Assembly (NCBI GenBank): GCA_964466645.1
Contig: CAYXPB010000026.1
Location: forward strand, 1-27,745
Direction: 5' to 3'
From: Acetivibrio sp964466645
GTDB lineage: Bacteria; Bacillota; Clostridia; Acetivibrionales; Acetivibrionaceae
DNA length: 27,745 bases
The notes below the pieces were generated by a model. It saw only the letters and a program-made list of their open reading frames with translations, was not told the origin of the DNA and ran no database searches. The first letter of the stretch is position 1. Each line of letters starts with the position of its first letter. The position numbers were made by a program, and so were the translations under genes. Below, piece after piece: positions 8,305 to 17,061 of this stretch.

Positions 8305-8982
8305 TTATTTTGCAAATAAAACGCTGTCCATAAATCGTCTTACTTTATCAGGTTCTTTGCAATCAGCTCTCTCTTCAACCCCCGTCAGCACATCAACAGC
8401 AAAAGGTTTCACCTTCTGAATTATATTCTGTATGTTATCAGCAGTAAGCCCTCCCGCCAATATGACAGGCAACGTACTCTCCTGCTTCAACTTTTTAAAC
8501 ACTGACAAATCAACTTTTACTCCTGTTCCACCAGGCATACTCTCTGTATATGAATCAGCCAGGATAGCCGATATACCGGTTTTCGCAAGCTCCCTCACTG
8601 CCATAACAGGGTTGGTAATCTCAAAATCACAATTGCCCTCATCATCCATACGCAAAGCCTTAATCACCTTAACACCGTGTGGTTTTAACTTTTGGGATAT
8701 TTCATTTACTTCATCAAGTGTTTCCTTGTAATGAAGCTGTACAACATTAGGTTTAGTATTGCGCACAATTTCTAGAACTTTTTCAACATTGCCACCTGTA
8801 ACTACACATGTGCTAACAAATGGAGGCACGCACTCAATAAGCTCTTCGGCTTTATATGTCGAAAGATTCCACGGTACTTGTACAGGATATTCAACAACAA
8901 AGCCTAGCATATGTACCCCAGCCTGTATACAAAATTCTACATCCTTTGAGTTCATTAGTCCGCACATCTTTACTCGTGTCAT
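8305..8982 (-). CDS. trpF: Phosphoribosylanthranilate isomerase (TrpF), divergent
   Basis: 225 residues, a (beta/alpha)8 enzyme that converts N-(5-phosphoribosyl)anthranilate to CdRP in tryptophan synthesis. The catalytic cysteine is in VKMCGL (C7) and the catalytic aspartate in ILADS (D143), followed by the phosphate-binding GGTG and LAGGL. The early loop that usually reads GFVF..SPR is replaced by GFVVEYPVQVPWNLS, and the late SSGVE by LTGVE, so this is a divergent member. It begins 3 bases after the trpC stop, with GGGGGAATG as ribosome site, and is the last gene of the operon. No clear terminator follows; only a weak CCGA/TCGG hairpin is seen near 8250. Confidence 0.9.
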   Translation of the reverse strand: MTRVKMCGLMNSKDVEFCIQAGVHMLGFVVEYPVQVPWNLSTYKAEELIECVPPFVSTCVVTGGNVEKVLEIVRNTKPNVVQLHYKETLDEVNEISQKLKPHGVKVIKALRMDDEGNCDFEITNPVMAVRELAKTGISAILADSYTESMPGGTGVKVDLSVFKKLKQESTLPVILAGGLTADNIQNIIQKVKPFAVDVLTGVEERADCKEPDKVRRFMDSVLFAK

Positions 8983-8985
8983 AAC

Positions 8986-9714
8986 TCATTCCCCCAACGG
9001 CTCACTAAAGTTTTTATATGTTTGTACCGGATCCTTCGACTTAAGGATTGCAGTTCCCACCAATACCGCATTAGCACCTGCAGCTATAGCACGAGACACA
9101 TCAGCTTTAGTGGATATTGAACTTTCACTAACCAACAAAGTACCCTTAGAGGCTAATGCTGCCAGTTTTTCAGTTGTATTAACAGTTCCGTCGTCCGTTT
9201 CTAGTTCAATTATGTTTCTGTTATTGATTCCTAAAAAAGTCAGGTTTAATTCACTCACAGAGATTATCTCAGTCTCATTATGGGTTTCCACCAATGGTTC
9301 CAATCCTAAAAGCAATGAATCTTCTACAAGTTTAAATAACTGGTTCTTTTCCAGCATGGAGGCTATTAACAATACTCCAGAAGCTCCAATTTCAACTGTC
9401 TCCACCAATTGTTCACGTTTAGAAATAAAATCTTTGCGCAAAATCGGCACAGAAACAGCCTTTGCAATTTTATATAATAATTGCGCCGAACCACCATAGT
9501 TTTCACTTTCTGTAACCACAGAAATCATAGGTACTCCGGCCTCCTCTAAGCTTCTAGCTAACAATACCGGATCACGTCCTAAAATCAAGTCACCTTCACC
9601 TGGTGACTTGATTTTAATGTCGGTTATCACAGGTATTTTTCCTGTACTTCTTTTATTCCATAGTGCTACAGAACATTTTGTTGCATCATGTTTTTTTTGC
9701 TCTTTCATTTTCAT
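8986..9714 (-). CDS. trpC: Indole-3-glycerol-phosphate synthase (TrpC), short, with an Asp in place of a catalytic Glu
   Basis: 242 residues, somewhat short because the N-terminal extension is reduced. It closes the indole ring from CdRP. Seen: ITDIKIKSP (30-38), RKDF with the catalytic lysine K94, LVETH with E143, INNRN (163-167) and SES (196-198). The first motif normally reads AEIK; here it is TDIK, so the conserved catalytic Glu is an Asp (D32). The change is conservative and activity may remain. The ATG overlaps the trpD stop by 4 bases (ATGA). A second in-frame ATG two codons later has better spacing from GGTGGA. Confidence 0.9.
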   Translation of the reverse strand: MKMKEQKKHDATKCSVALWNKRSTGKIPVITDIKIKSPGEGDLILGRDPVLLARSLEEAGVPMISVVTESENYGGSAQLLYKIAKAVSVPILRKDFISKREQLVETVEIGASGVLLIASMLEKNQLFKLVEDSLLLGLEPLVETHNETEIISVSELNLTFLGINNRNIIELETDDGTVNTTEKLAALASKGTLLVSESSISTKADVSRAIAAGANAVLVGTAILKSKDPVQTYKNFSEPLGE

Positions 9715-10742
9715 TCCACCATTCTGTAATCATGTGAAGCATTTTTCAGTTGATTGAGTTTACTGTTTGCCGCTCCGCTGTCAATAATTTCGTTTGCAAG
9801 CTTGATTCCCTCTTTAAACGAGTTTACTTTATTACCTATCATTAACGCACCTGCAGCGTTTAAAACAACTGCATTACGGCGTGGTCCCTTGTCTTTTCCT
9901 GAAAAAACATTCTTAATCATAATAGCATTTTCCTCCGGTGTTCCTGTAGCAATTTCCTTAAGTGTGCAACGTGTTAATCCAAAGTCCTCCGGAGCAATCT
10001 CGTAAGTAGTAATGTTTCCGTTATTTAATTCGTTTATTCTGGTTTTTCCCATAAGTGAAATCTCATCTAGTCCATCTAACCCATGTACAAACAATCCTCT
10101 AGTGTATCCCACGTCAGATGCAACTTGAGCAACAGTATCTAAGAGCTCGGGTTTATAAATCCCCATAACATGTCTGCTCGCTTTAGATGGATTAATTAGC
10201 GGTCCTATAATGGTATAAAAAATAGTCTTGATTCCTAAGTCTTTCTCCGGAGGTAAAACCTTGCCCATCACCGGATGAAACAGAGGTGCATAAAGAAACG
10301 CAATACCTACATCTTCAATGAGTTTTTCCACCCCTTTAGGGCTTTGATTTATTTCAATTCCTAGTGCTTCTAAAACGTCAGCACTTCCAGAAAGACTTGA
10401 TATTGAACGGCTTCCATGTTTAGCCACCGGAATACCAGCGGCTGCAGCTACAAAAGCTACCGAAGTGGAAATGTTAAAAGTACTTAAACCGCCACCCGTA
10501 CCACATGTATCCATAAGTTCATCATTTACTTTAGGAGATATATGAATACAATGATCACGCATAGCCTTAGCTATAGCTGTAATTTCTGTCAGTGTGGGTC
10601 CCTTCATTAAGAGTGCTACTTGAAATCCTGCTATCTGTACATCACTAAGCTCATCATTATTAATTGCAACAATCAAACTATATGCCTCTTCAGATGTTAA
10701 GTCCTCTCTTGCGGTCAATTTCTTCAATATACTTTTAACCAT
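9711..10742 (-). CDS. trpD: Anthranilate phosphoribosyltransferase (TrpD)
   Basis: 343 residues, usual length. It joins anthranilate to PRPP. The PRPP/Mg2+ loop is CGTGGG at 80-85 (commonly GTGGD), followed by TFNIST (88-93), and the anthranilate site has KHGSRS (108-113) and SGSADVLEALG. The glycine in place of the usual aspartate in the GTGGD motif is one more sign of a divergent trp set. It lies 61 bases after trpA, with GAGGAGAG as ribosome site, and overlaps trpC by 4 bases. Confidence 0.95.
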   Translation of the reverse strand: MVKSILKKLTAREDLTSEEAYSLIVAINNDELSDVQIAGFQVALLMKGPTLTEITAIAKAMRDHCIHISPKVNDELMDTCGTGGGLSTFNISTSVAFVAAAAGIPVAKHGSRSISSLSGSADVLEALGIEINQSPKGVEKLIEDVGIAFLYAPLFHPVMGKVLPPEKDLGIKTIFYTIIGPLINPSKASRHVMGIYKPELLDTVAQVASDVGYTRGLFVHGLDGLDEISLMGKTRINELNNGNITTYEIAPEDFGLTRCTLKEIATGTPEENAIMIKNVFSGKDKGPRRNAVVLNAAGALMIGNKVNSFKEGIKLANEIIDSGAANSKLNQLKNASHDYRMVE

Positions 10743-10803
10743 TTCTCATCTCTCCTCATCTATCAATCTGCAAAACTTAATCAGAACTTCTTTTATAACA
10801 ATT

Positions 10804-11580
10804 TTACAATGTACTTATTGCTTTTACCATACTTTTCACATAATCCTCAACATGAGGCACACATTCAAAACCATACTGTGCGATAATCTTTACAATTGCA
10901 CTTCCTACAATTACACCATCAGAAATTTCGCTCATCGCAGCTGCCTGTTCAGGTGTCGATATTCCAAAGCCAATTGCACATGGAATATTCTTTGCTTCCC
11001 TTGCAAGTTTTATCATTTCTTTGATGTTACTTCCAAATTCGTTTCTAACTCCTGTCACACCCATTGACGATACACAATATATAAATCCTTCAGCCTCCGC
11101 AGCTATCATACGTATACGTTCATTAGAAGTTGGTGCTATCATAGATATGAAAGTCACGTTATACTTTGAGCAGAAGGGCATAAGCTCTTCTTTTTCCTCA
11201 TAGGGAATATCAGGAACAATTACCGCATTCACTGAGGCTTCCTGACAATTCTTCATAAACTGATCAGTGCCGTAAGTATAAATTGGATTTGCATAGGTCA
11301 TAAAAGCTATTGGCACATCACAAGACTTACGTATATTTTTTACCATATCAAATATTTTATCAGTAGTTGTTCCGGCCGATAACGCCCTGTAATCAGCCTC
11401 CTGTATAACCGGTCCTTCTGCTATAGGGTCTGAAAATGGTATACCCAATTCAATTAAATCGGCACCGGCCTCTGCCATCTTGAGCACCAATTGCTCAGTT
11501 ATATCCAAAGAAGGATCCCCTGCAGTAATAAATGGAATAAACGCCTTTTTGTTATAAAAAACCTTTTCTAACTTATTCAT
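10804..11580 (-). CDS. trpA: Tryptophan synthase alpha chain (TrpA)
   Basis: 258 residues, full length. It cleaves indole-3-glycerol phosphate and passes indole to TrpB. The catalytic glutamate is in IELGIPFSDP (E44). The residue matching Asp60 of the Salmonella enzyme, normally in PLADGP, is Glu here (PIAEGP, E55); similar variants occur in other bacteria as far as I recall. The phosphate site GFGIS and the loop SSMGVTG are present. Its start overlaps the trpB stop by 8 bases, so the alpha and beta chains are translationally coupled, as is usual. Confidence 0.95.
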   Translation of the reverse strand: MNKLEKVFYNKKAFIPFITAGDPSLDITEQLVLKMAEAGADLIELGIPFSDPIAEGPVIQEADYRALSAGTTTDKIFDMVKNIRKSCDVPIAFMTYANPIYTYGTDQFMKNCQEASVNAVIVPDIPYEEKEELMPFCSKYNVTFISMIAPTSNERIRMIAAEAEGFIYCVSSMGVTGVRNEFGSNIKEMIKLAREAKNIPCAIGFGISTPEQAAAMSEISDGVIVGSAIVKIIAQYGFECVPHVEDYVKSMVKAISTL

Positions 11581-12757
11581 AGATTTTAACCCCCCTGTAA
11601 CGTGCTATTGCAGCAACATCCTTATCTCCTCTTCCAGAAAGACAAATTATAATAATTTCATCTTTACTCATAGTTGGCGCAAGTTTTTTTGCATATGAAA
11701 CCGCATGTGCACTCTCTATTGCCGGGATAATCCCTTCAATACGGGACAGGTATTCAAAGGCTTCTACAGCTTCAGTATCTGTAACTGGAACATATTCTGC
11801 CCTCCCTAAATCATGCAGATTAGCATGTTCAGGACCTATTCCCGGATAGTCAAGACCTGCTGAAATTGAATAAACCGGGGCAATCTGTCCATACTCATCC
11901 TGGCAGAAATAAGACTTCATTCCATGAAATATACCCGTTTTACCAGTTGCTATTGTTGCTGCTGTCCTATCGGTATCAGCACCATGGCCTGCTGCTTCAC
12001 ATCCGATTAAACGTACTCCTTTATCTTCAATAAAATCGTAAAACAATCCCATTGCGTTACTGCCACCACCTACACAAGCCAAAACTGCATCTGGCAGACG
12101 GCCTTCCTTTTGCTTTATCTGCTGCTTAACTTCACACCCTATTATGCTTTGAAAATCACGCACAATTGTCGGAAACGGATGTGGTCCCATTACAGATCCT
12201 AGTACATAATGTGTGTCACTGATTCGTTGTGTCCATTCCCGCATTGTCTCATTTACCGCATCTTTCAGAGTTTGAGTTCCACTCGTTACTGCATGAACCT
12301 TAGCACCTAACAATTCCATACGATAAACATTTAGTGCCTGACGTTCTGTATCTTCCTTGCCCATAAATATCTCACATTCAAGTCCCATCAGTGCTGCTGC
12401 AGTAGCTGTAGCAACACCGTGCTGTCCGGCACCTGTTTCTGCAATTACACGGGTCTTACCCATTTTCTTTGCTAAAAGCACCTGACCTAATACGTTATTG
12501 ATTTTATGTGAGCCAGTATGATTCAGATCCTCTCTTTTAAGATAAATCTTAGCACCACCTAGATCTTTAGTCATTTTTTCAGCGTAATACAACAGTGACG
12601 GACGCCCTGCATAGTTATTGAGCAGGTCATTTAATTCCTTTACAAAATCCGGATCTTTTCTAAAATGATTATAAGCCTTTTCAAGCTCCCCCACTGCATT
12701 CATTAATGTTTCAGGAATATACTGACCACCATGTTTTCCAAATCTTCCTTTAGACAT
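11573..12757 (-). CDS. trpB: Tryptophan synthase beta chain (TrpB)
   Basis: 394 residues from the chosen start. A PLP enzyme that condenses indole with serine. The PLP lysine is in HTGSHKINN (K85, equal to Salmonella K87), the catalytic Glu in AETGAGQHG (E107), and the phosphate loop is GGGSNA. All key residues of the canonical TrpB1 class are present. Two ATGs lie six bases apart; the downstream one (12757) is six bases from GGGGGG, while the upstream one (12763) touches it, so the downstream start is preferred. This is the first gene of the operon, directly behind the T-box, which is unusual because trpE normally leads. Confidence 0.97.
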   Translation of the reverse strand: MSKGRFGKHGGQYIPETLMNAVGELEKAYNHFRKDPDFVKELNDLLNNYAGRPSLLYYAEKMTKDLGGAKIYLKREDLNHTGSHKINNVLGQVLLAKKMGKTRVIAETGAGQHGVATATAAALMGLECEIFMGKEDTERQALNVYRMELLGAKVHAVTSGTQTLKDAVNETMREWTQRISDTHYVLGSVMGPHPFPTIVRDFQSIIGCEVKQQIKQKEGRLPDAVLACVGGGSNAMGLFYDFIEDKGVRLIGCEAAGHGADTDRTAATIATGKTGIFHGMKSYFCQDEYGQIAPVYSISAGLDYPGIGPEHANLHDLGRAEYVPVTDTEAVEAFEYLSRIEGIIPAIESAHAVSYAKKLAPTMSKDEIIIICLSGRGDKDVAAIARYRGVKIYE

Positions 12758-12826
12758 ATTCATCCCCCCAACTTTTTATATTAAAACTTTTAAATCTTTT
12801 TATGGTCTTCGTTATGTTTTTTGACA

Positions 12827-13085
12827 TCAAAAAAAGCCTTTATCCCTACATAAGGGACAAAAGCCTAAACTTCTGCGGTACCACCCAATTTGACGATAAA
12901 TCGTCCTCTCAACTGTATACTAACATATACCCCCACTGATAACGGACAGGGTTCCCGTAAGCGCCTACTATTTCTCAATTTGGGGCTTCCCTCACAAGTC
13001 CATTCAGAATAAGCTTTGTAACCGCATTTTCAGCACCTAGCAGCTCTCTTTTACAAGTAATTATTCTTACTTCTCTTGATCACAG
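12827..13085 (-). promoter_or_regulatory. T-box leader with tryptophan (UGG) specifier
   Basis: Minus strand. The T-box core GGTGGTACC occurs at 12877-12885 and the terminator at about 12828-12865: a 12-bp stem of GCTTTTGTCCCT with AGGGATAAAGGC, then seven T. In stem I the specifier loop reads GAA-TGG-ACT with TGG at 13000-13002, a Trp codon. An AGTAAG S-turn-like stretch lies near the 5' end. Uncharged tRNA-Trp should stabilise the antiterminator and switch on trpBADCF. Confidence 0.93.
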
Positions 13086-13103
13086 GTTTTAAATATTAAT
13101 TAA

Positions 13104-13132
13104 ATTATATCATCGGTATATTCTATTGTCAA
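13104..13132 (-). promoter_or_regulatory. Promoter of the trp operon
   Basis: Minus strand: TTGACA (13127-13132), 17-base spacer, TATAAT (13104-13109). Both hexamers are perfect. It lies just upstream of the T-box leader. Confidence 0.9.
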
Positions 13133-13156
13133 TATGGTAAATGAAGTAAAGAAGTA

Positions 13157-13181
13157 GGGTGCATTTAATTTTTTGCTAACC
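13157..13181. repeat. Inverted repeat, left copy (partner at 17544-17567)
   Basis: GGGTGCATTTAATTTTT-TGCTAACC is nearly the exact reverse complement of the sequence at 17544-17567 (one inserted base and a minor end difference). The two copies face each other across the bla-type gene block. Confidence 0.6.
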
Positions 13182-13242
13182 ACTTTACTCCACAAAACCA
13201 ACAAATTAAGGTCCACACATTTTATTATTATAATTTATGCAA

Positions 13243-13668
13243 TTATTTGAATTGTATTACAAATTCAAACAAACCAACGATTCCGATAAAAACAAGAAAA
13301 ACAGCTGTTATTAACTTTGTAATCCTTCTCCCAGCCATCACTCCGCCACTTATTACAAGTAACCTGTAAAGAAACTGTAACACACAGAAAATATACAGCA
13401 AAACACCAGCCTTTTTCATTTCCAATGCTGCTTTGATATCTAACCGACTCATATATACAAAAGACCTTGTCATTCCGCATGTAGGGCAGTTATATCCTGT
13501 AGCAGTCTTAAAAATACAGGGAAACACAGTAAGCTGTGCTGGTGCATCAAATCTAAAAGTCGTTACTTCACCGTTCGTGACCATTAAAAACGAAAGTAAT
13601 ACCGGTATAATACACAACAACATGAGTGATAAGTGCACTGACAAATCATCATTGGAATGCTTTTTCAT
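13243..13668 (-). CDS. DUF2752-family membrane protein
   Basis: 141 residues with about three hydrophobic segments (near 12-30, 88-108 and 117-137) and the family signature CPTCGMTRSF (C61, C64). DUF2752 proteins are small membrane proteins of unknown role. It starts 3 bases after the stop of the zinc-ribbon/DUF4190 gene, so the two form an operon. Frequent pairing of these two families in other Firmicutes is from memory. No enzyme motif is visible. Confidence 0.85.
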   Translation of the reverse strand: MKKHSNDDLSVHLSLMLLCIIPVLLSFLMVTNGEVTTFRFDAPAQLTVFPCIFKTATGYNCPTCGMTRSFVYMSRLDIKAALEMKKAGVLLYIFCVLQFLYRLLVISGGVMAGRRITKLITAVFLVFIGIVGLFEFVIQFK

Positions 13669-13671
13669 ATT

Positions 13672-14169
13672 TTAATTAGTCCCACTATTTTCCATATTAT
13701 TCATTTGATTCTGAAATTCATTCTGAAACTCTTCCCAGAATTGTGAAGAACCACCACCGACAGTAATAATATAAATTACGTATATTATTACGATAAGTAC
13801 TGAAACAAACCCTAATATTATTCCGGCCAAAGCCATTCCATCTCCCTTTTCGGCACCACCAGAAGCTTTAATTTTATTTTTGCTTATAAATCCTAATATA
13901 ACGGCAAGTATAGCAGTTATATTACTGGCACCGCAACAGCAAATCAAAGGCACTGATACTATACCAAGTATCATTGAGGCTATTGCCATACCATTTGTTT
14001 TGACTGGCATAGGCTCATTATTATTTGCGTATGCACTTGGATTATATGAATTCATATTACTTCCGGAAACAACTTCAGGTTCTTTTGCGTCATCAAGAAC
14101 AGCACCGCAACTATTGCAAACAATATCAGAATCTTGATTTGAACAATTACATTTGGTACAAAGTTTCAT
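13672..14169 (-). CDS. Zinc-ribbon plus DUF4190-like membrane protein
   Basis: 165 residues. The N-terminus is a small zinc ribbon (C4, C7, C18, C21). A polar linker precedes two Gly-rich hydrophobic hairpins (about 58-95 and 107-138) with the repeated pattern A-SMILGIVS / AGIILGFVS typical of DUF4190. The C-terminus is Gln/Asn-rich. It is probably a membrane protein with a cytoplasmic zinc ribbon; function unknown. A GGGGG ribosome site lies 6 bases before the ATG, and tandem promoter candidates are at 14217-14294. Confidence 0.85.
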   Translation of the reverse strand: MKLCTKCNCSNQDSDIVCNSCGAVLDDAKEPEVVSGSNMNSYNPSAYANNNEPMPVKTNGMAIASMILGIVSVPLICCCGASNITAILAVILGFISKNKIKASGGAEKGDGMALAGIILGFVSVLIVIIYVIYIITVGGGSSQFWEEFQNEFQNQMNNMENSGTN

Positions 14170-14216
14170 TTTTCAACCCCCAGTTAGTTATTAGCATATT
14201 TAGTTCCACTTACAAG

Positions 14217-14294
14217 ATTCTACCTTAAATTTTATGACTTTTCAATATAATATTAATGCAAAAGTTTTATAGTATAGCACAATAGAATGAACAA
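14217..14294 (-). promoter_or_regulatory. Tandem promoter candidates for the DUF4190-DUF2752 pair
   Basis: Minus strand: TTGTTC (14289-14294) with TATAAA (14266-14271), and TTGAAA (14240-14245) with TAGAAT (14217-14222), each with a 17-base spacer. Both lie between the BlaR1 stop and the zinc-ribbon gene, so the pair need not depend on the blaI promoter. Confidence 0.5.
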
Positions 14295-14333
14295 ATAGAC
14301 TCAATTGGCTTAGCAATAAAATGTTCCTATTAA

Positions 14334-17057
14334 TTAACGGCTTCTCACATAGGGAAAATTATCAAAGTTCTTCACAAGAATTTCACGAAGTTCCTTCGAA
14401 TAGTCAAGACAGTTTCCCTCAACGAACATCCATGCACAATCATCGGATGCCATAATAATATCCATGGTTCTTCCATCGCTAAAAGTCAATGTAAGAATTC
14501 CATCAAGCGGACATCCACCGCCCTGGGATTGCTTAGCCTCCATTAAGCCTTTTTCGATTTCTTCAAGAACAGACTTATTATCTATTATAGACTCATAAGT
14601 TCTGGTGTTAGTCTTAAAGGAGTATTTTGCTTTAACAATATCTTTAAGTTTCCTGGTGTCAAAAATTTCAAAACCGCACTTTTCTTTTGCTATTTCAAGA
14701 ATCAACCCAACGAGAGTGGGATTATTGTATAGTTGTCCATTATAAAAAAGATTCTTCCTATCATCACAAATACGATACCACTTTTCACCTTTAGAATCAA
14801 ATTCAAGCCTTATACTAAGAAGCCTGAAAGGGTCCTCTCCCTTTAGCCCTTTAAGTGGTTTCCTATTCTTTTCAGCTTGCACTATACTTTTAGCTTCTTC
14901 ATCACTTAATTCATAATAACAAGGGCTCTTCCTTTCATCATCATAAATCAAATGAATACCTTCCGGCTTTTTAACTTCTTTATGTGTAGCCTCAGGATAA
15001 TAATCCAACAGCATATCTATATTTTCAAACTTTTCAAGCTTACCGATTGGTGCTGATGAATATCCTATGTATCCATGCAAATAATCATAATCAAACCCAG
15101 GGTAATTATCGAAACTTCTAAAGTATAACAAATCATTATGGCTTCCTGTAACAGGCATAATGAGCTCACTGAAAGTTATCTCAGTCTCTTTTCCATCAAT
15201 ACTAAATTTGAAACCTCTAATGTTTTCTTTATAATCCAATTTTATATTAGTTTCCTCCGATTGCATTTTGTTATCTTCTTCGGGAATAAAATTGTACATG
15301 GCATATTCAAGTTTATTTACAAATCTGGCATCTAAAATCCTTATAAGCTCATCTCGTTTTTCCCAATCCCAGTCGGCATATCCAAACTGAGTTGATTTAT
15401 GCAAAACAGAAATAGAATCGGGTAGAGGAAAGTTTTTAGGATTATAAGGCTTAAATAGCTTGCCTTCTCGATCTAAAGCTTCTTTAACTTTCATGTCATC
15501 CAAAACAGCTTTTACATGAGTTTGAATTTCTCTACCCACACTAAAGCTTCCTAGACTTAAAATTAGATTCCCGCTTTTTAAATCCAATTTATCCAAGTAT
15601 ACAGAAATTTGAGGTGGAACCATCGAATAAATGGCTGACCAAAAAGCTCCCTGATATCTTTTTTCTCCATCAACCACTACTACAAATCTACGCTGCAAAA
15701 GTTCATTGCTTACCTTATTGGTATTTTTTATTTTCACACTGTGTAGATCCCAATTATATGAAACAATATCATCTTTAGCAAGCAGCGGTTCACTCTCCAA
15801 CTCAAGTGACGCCAAATCTACCCCTTCGCCAGTGTATTTCTGATTACTCCCCTTAACAAGGTAAATTTCCATTCCACTTTTTTTCGTCTTTACCACATCA
15901 GTTTGCGACTTGTTACTACCCTTATTTTCTACAGGCTTACTACTTGCGTTCCCTCCATATGGATTGGTAAGCAGGACCACTCCTAATGCGACAAGTGCTA
16001 GTGCAGTTATCACAACCGCCCAAAAACCCCGCTTTTTGTAATTCATAATGCCTTTGATTCTGCTTTTTATACTGCTCTCCCCAAAAGCTAAAAGCCCGCC
16101 ATTCAAATATGAGTTCTGCCTTACTGAAAGATTTATAAGTGAATTTGCATAATCACTTCTAATATCAGCATCAGATACATCAATTACTTTTTCATCGCAG
16201 GACATCTCCATATCCTTTTGTGAAAGGAAAAAGCTTAGCCATATTACAGGGTTAAACCAATTGATGCACACTGCTAAAACCGATAAGGGCTTTATTATAT
16301 AGTCAAATCTCTTTATATGTATAAGTTCATGAGTTACAATATGTTCAAGAACTGATGCATCACTCCCCTTTACTAAAGACAAAGGCAGTATAATTCGTGG
16401 TTTAATAAGACCACACACTATAGGGGTATTTATTATATCAGAAGAAAATACACGGATTCTTCTTTTCAATTTGAGTCGTTGGCTTACTTTATTTACAATT
16501 CCATCATCACTGTATATTACTGCTGTTTTAAGTCTTTTTACAGTTCCAAGATACATTATAACGCTAATTGCTATGAGAATTACAGTTCCTAGAAGCCATG
16601 CTATAGCAGCTATAAATATTATAACTTGTTTTGCCTCTGTCGGCTGCTTGGGCTGTTTTGCCTGTTTTTGTTTATCTGACAGAGAAGTTTTATTTTCACT
16701 TGAAAATTCATTCCCATTCTGATAATTTTGAACTGCACCGCTATAGTCTGCTTGCTGCTTACCATCTATATTTGCCTCTAGTTCGCTATTGTATGGAATA
16801 TACCGTATTATCCCAACATTCTGTGAAACATTAGTCTTAGCAGGCATGTGAGATGCAGGCAAGACATTAAATATACTGAATGGTGCTCCAAAATAAACAG
16901 GAACTAATAATCTTACCAATAAGATTGACCATAAAGCATAACTAAATACCTTAGGCAGCCTATTTTTCAGAATTTGCCTGACAGATAATATCATTATGGC
17001 AACAACAGTTGCTGTAAGGCTCATATTCAATATTGACGTAAAAATGTTCTCAAGCAC
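14334..17057 (-). CDS. BlaR1/MecR1-type M56 receptor metalloprotease with a non-penicillin-binding sensor
   Basis: 907 residues from the chosen start. Membrane segments lie near 10-28, 40-62, 144-170 and 344-363. The M56 zinc protease site is HELIH (H243, E244, H247) with the third ligand in SCDE (E289). In BlaR1 systems ligand binding outside triggers cleavage of the BlaI repressor. Here the outer domain (about 370-907) lacks the SxxK and KTG motifs of a penicillin sensor, so the signal is probably something else. The start is taken as GTG (17055-17057): AGGGAGTG lies 6 bases upstream and the protein then begins like its relatives (LENIFTSILNMSLTA). An ATG at 17078 would extend it by 7 residues with no ribosome site. 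Confidence 0.9.
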   Translation of the reverse strand: MLENIFTSILNMSLTATVVAIMILSVRQILKNRLPKVFSYALWSILLVRLLVPVYFGAPFSIFNVLPASHMPAKTNVSQNVGIIRYIPYNSELEANIDGKQQADYSGAVQNYQNGNEFSSENKTSLSDKQKQAKQPKQPTEAKQVIIFIAAIAWLLGTVILIAISVIMYLGTVKRLKTAVIYSDDGIVNKVSQRLKLKRRIRVFSSDIINTPIVCGLIKPRIILPLSLVKGSDASVLEHIVTHELIHIKRFDYIIKPLSVLAVCINWFNPVIWLSFFLSQKDMEMSCDEKVIDVSDADIRSDYANSLINLSVRQNSYLNGGLLAFGESSIKSRIKGIMNYKKRGFWAVVITALALVALGVVLLTNPYGGNASSKPVENKGSNKSQTDVVKTKKSGMEIYLVKGSNQKYTGEGVDLASLELESEPLLAKDDIVSYNWDLHSVKIKNTNKVSNELLQRRFVVVVDGEKRYQGAFWSAIYSMVPPQISVYLDKLDLKSGNLILSLGSFSVGREIQTHVKAVLDDMKVKEALDREGKLFKPYNPKNFPLPDSISVLHKSTQFGYADWDWEKRDELIRILDARFVNKLEYAMYNFIPEEDNKMQSEETNIKLDYKENIRGFKFSIDGKETEITFSELIMPVTGSHNDLLYFRSFDNYPGFDYDYLHGYIGYSSAPIGKLEKFENIDMLLDYYPEATHKEVKKPEGIHLIYDDERKSPCYYELSDEEAKSIVQAEKNRKPLKGLKGEDPFRLLSIRLEFDSKGEKWYRICDDRKNLFYNGQLYNNPTLVGLILEIAKEKCGFEIFDTRKLKDIVKAKYSFKTNTRTYESIIDNKSVLEEIEKGLMEAKQSQGGGCPLDGILTLTFSDGRTMDIIMASDDCAWMFVEGNCLDYSKELREILVKNFDNFPYVRSR

Positions 17058-17061
17058 ATAA

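Noticed and set aside
8759..9499. 246-codon plus-strand ORF across trpF and trpC
   Set aside because: It overlaps two certain enzymes on the other strand and has Ser/Thr/Asn-rich antisense composition and no start signal.
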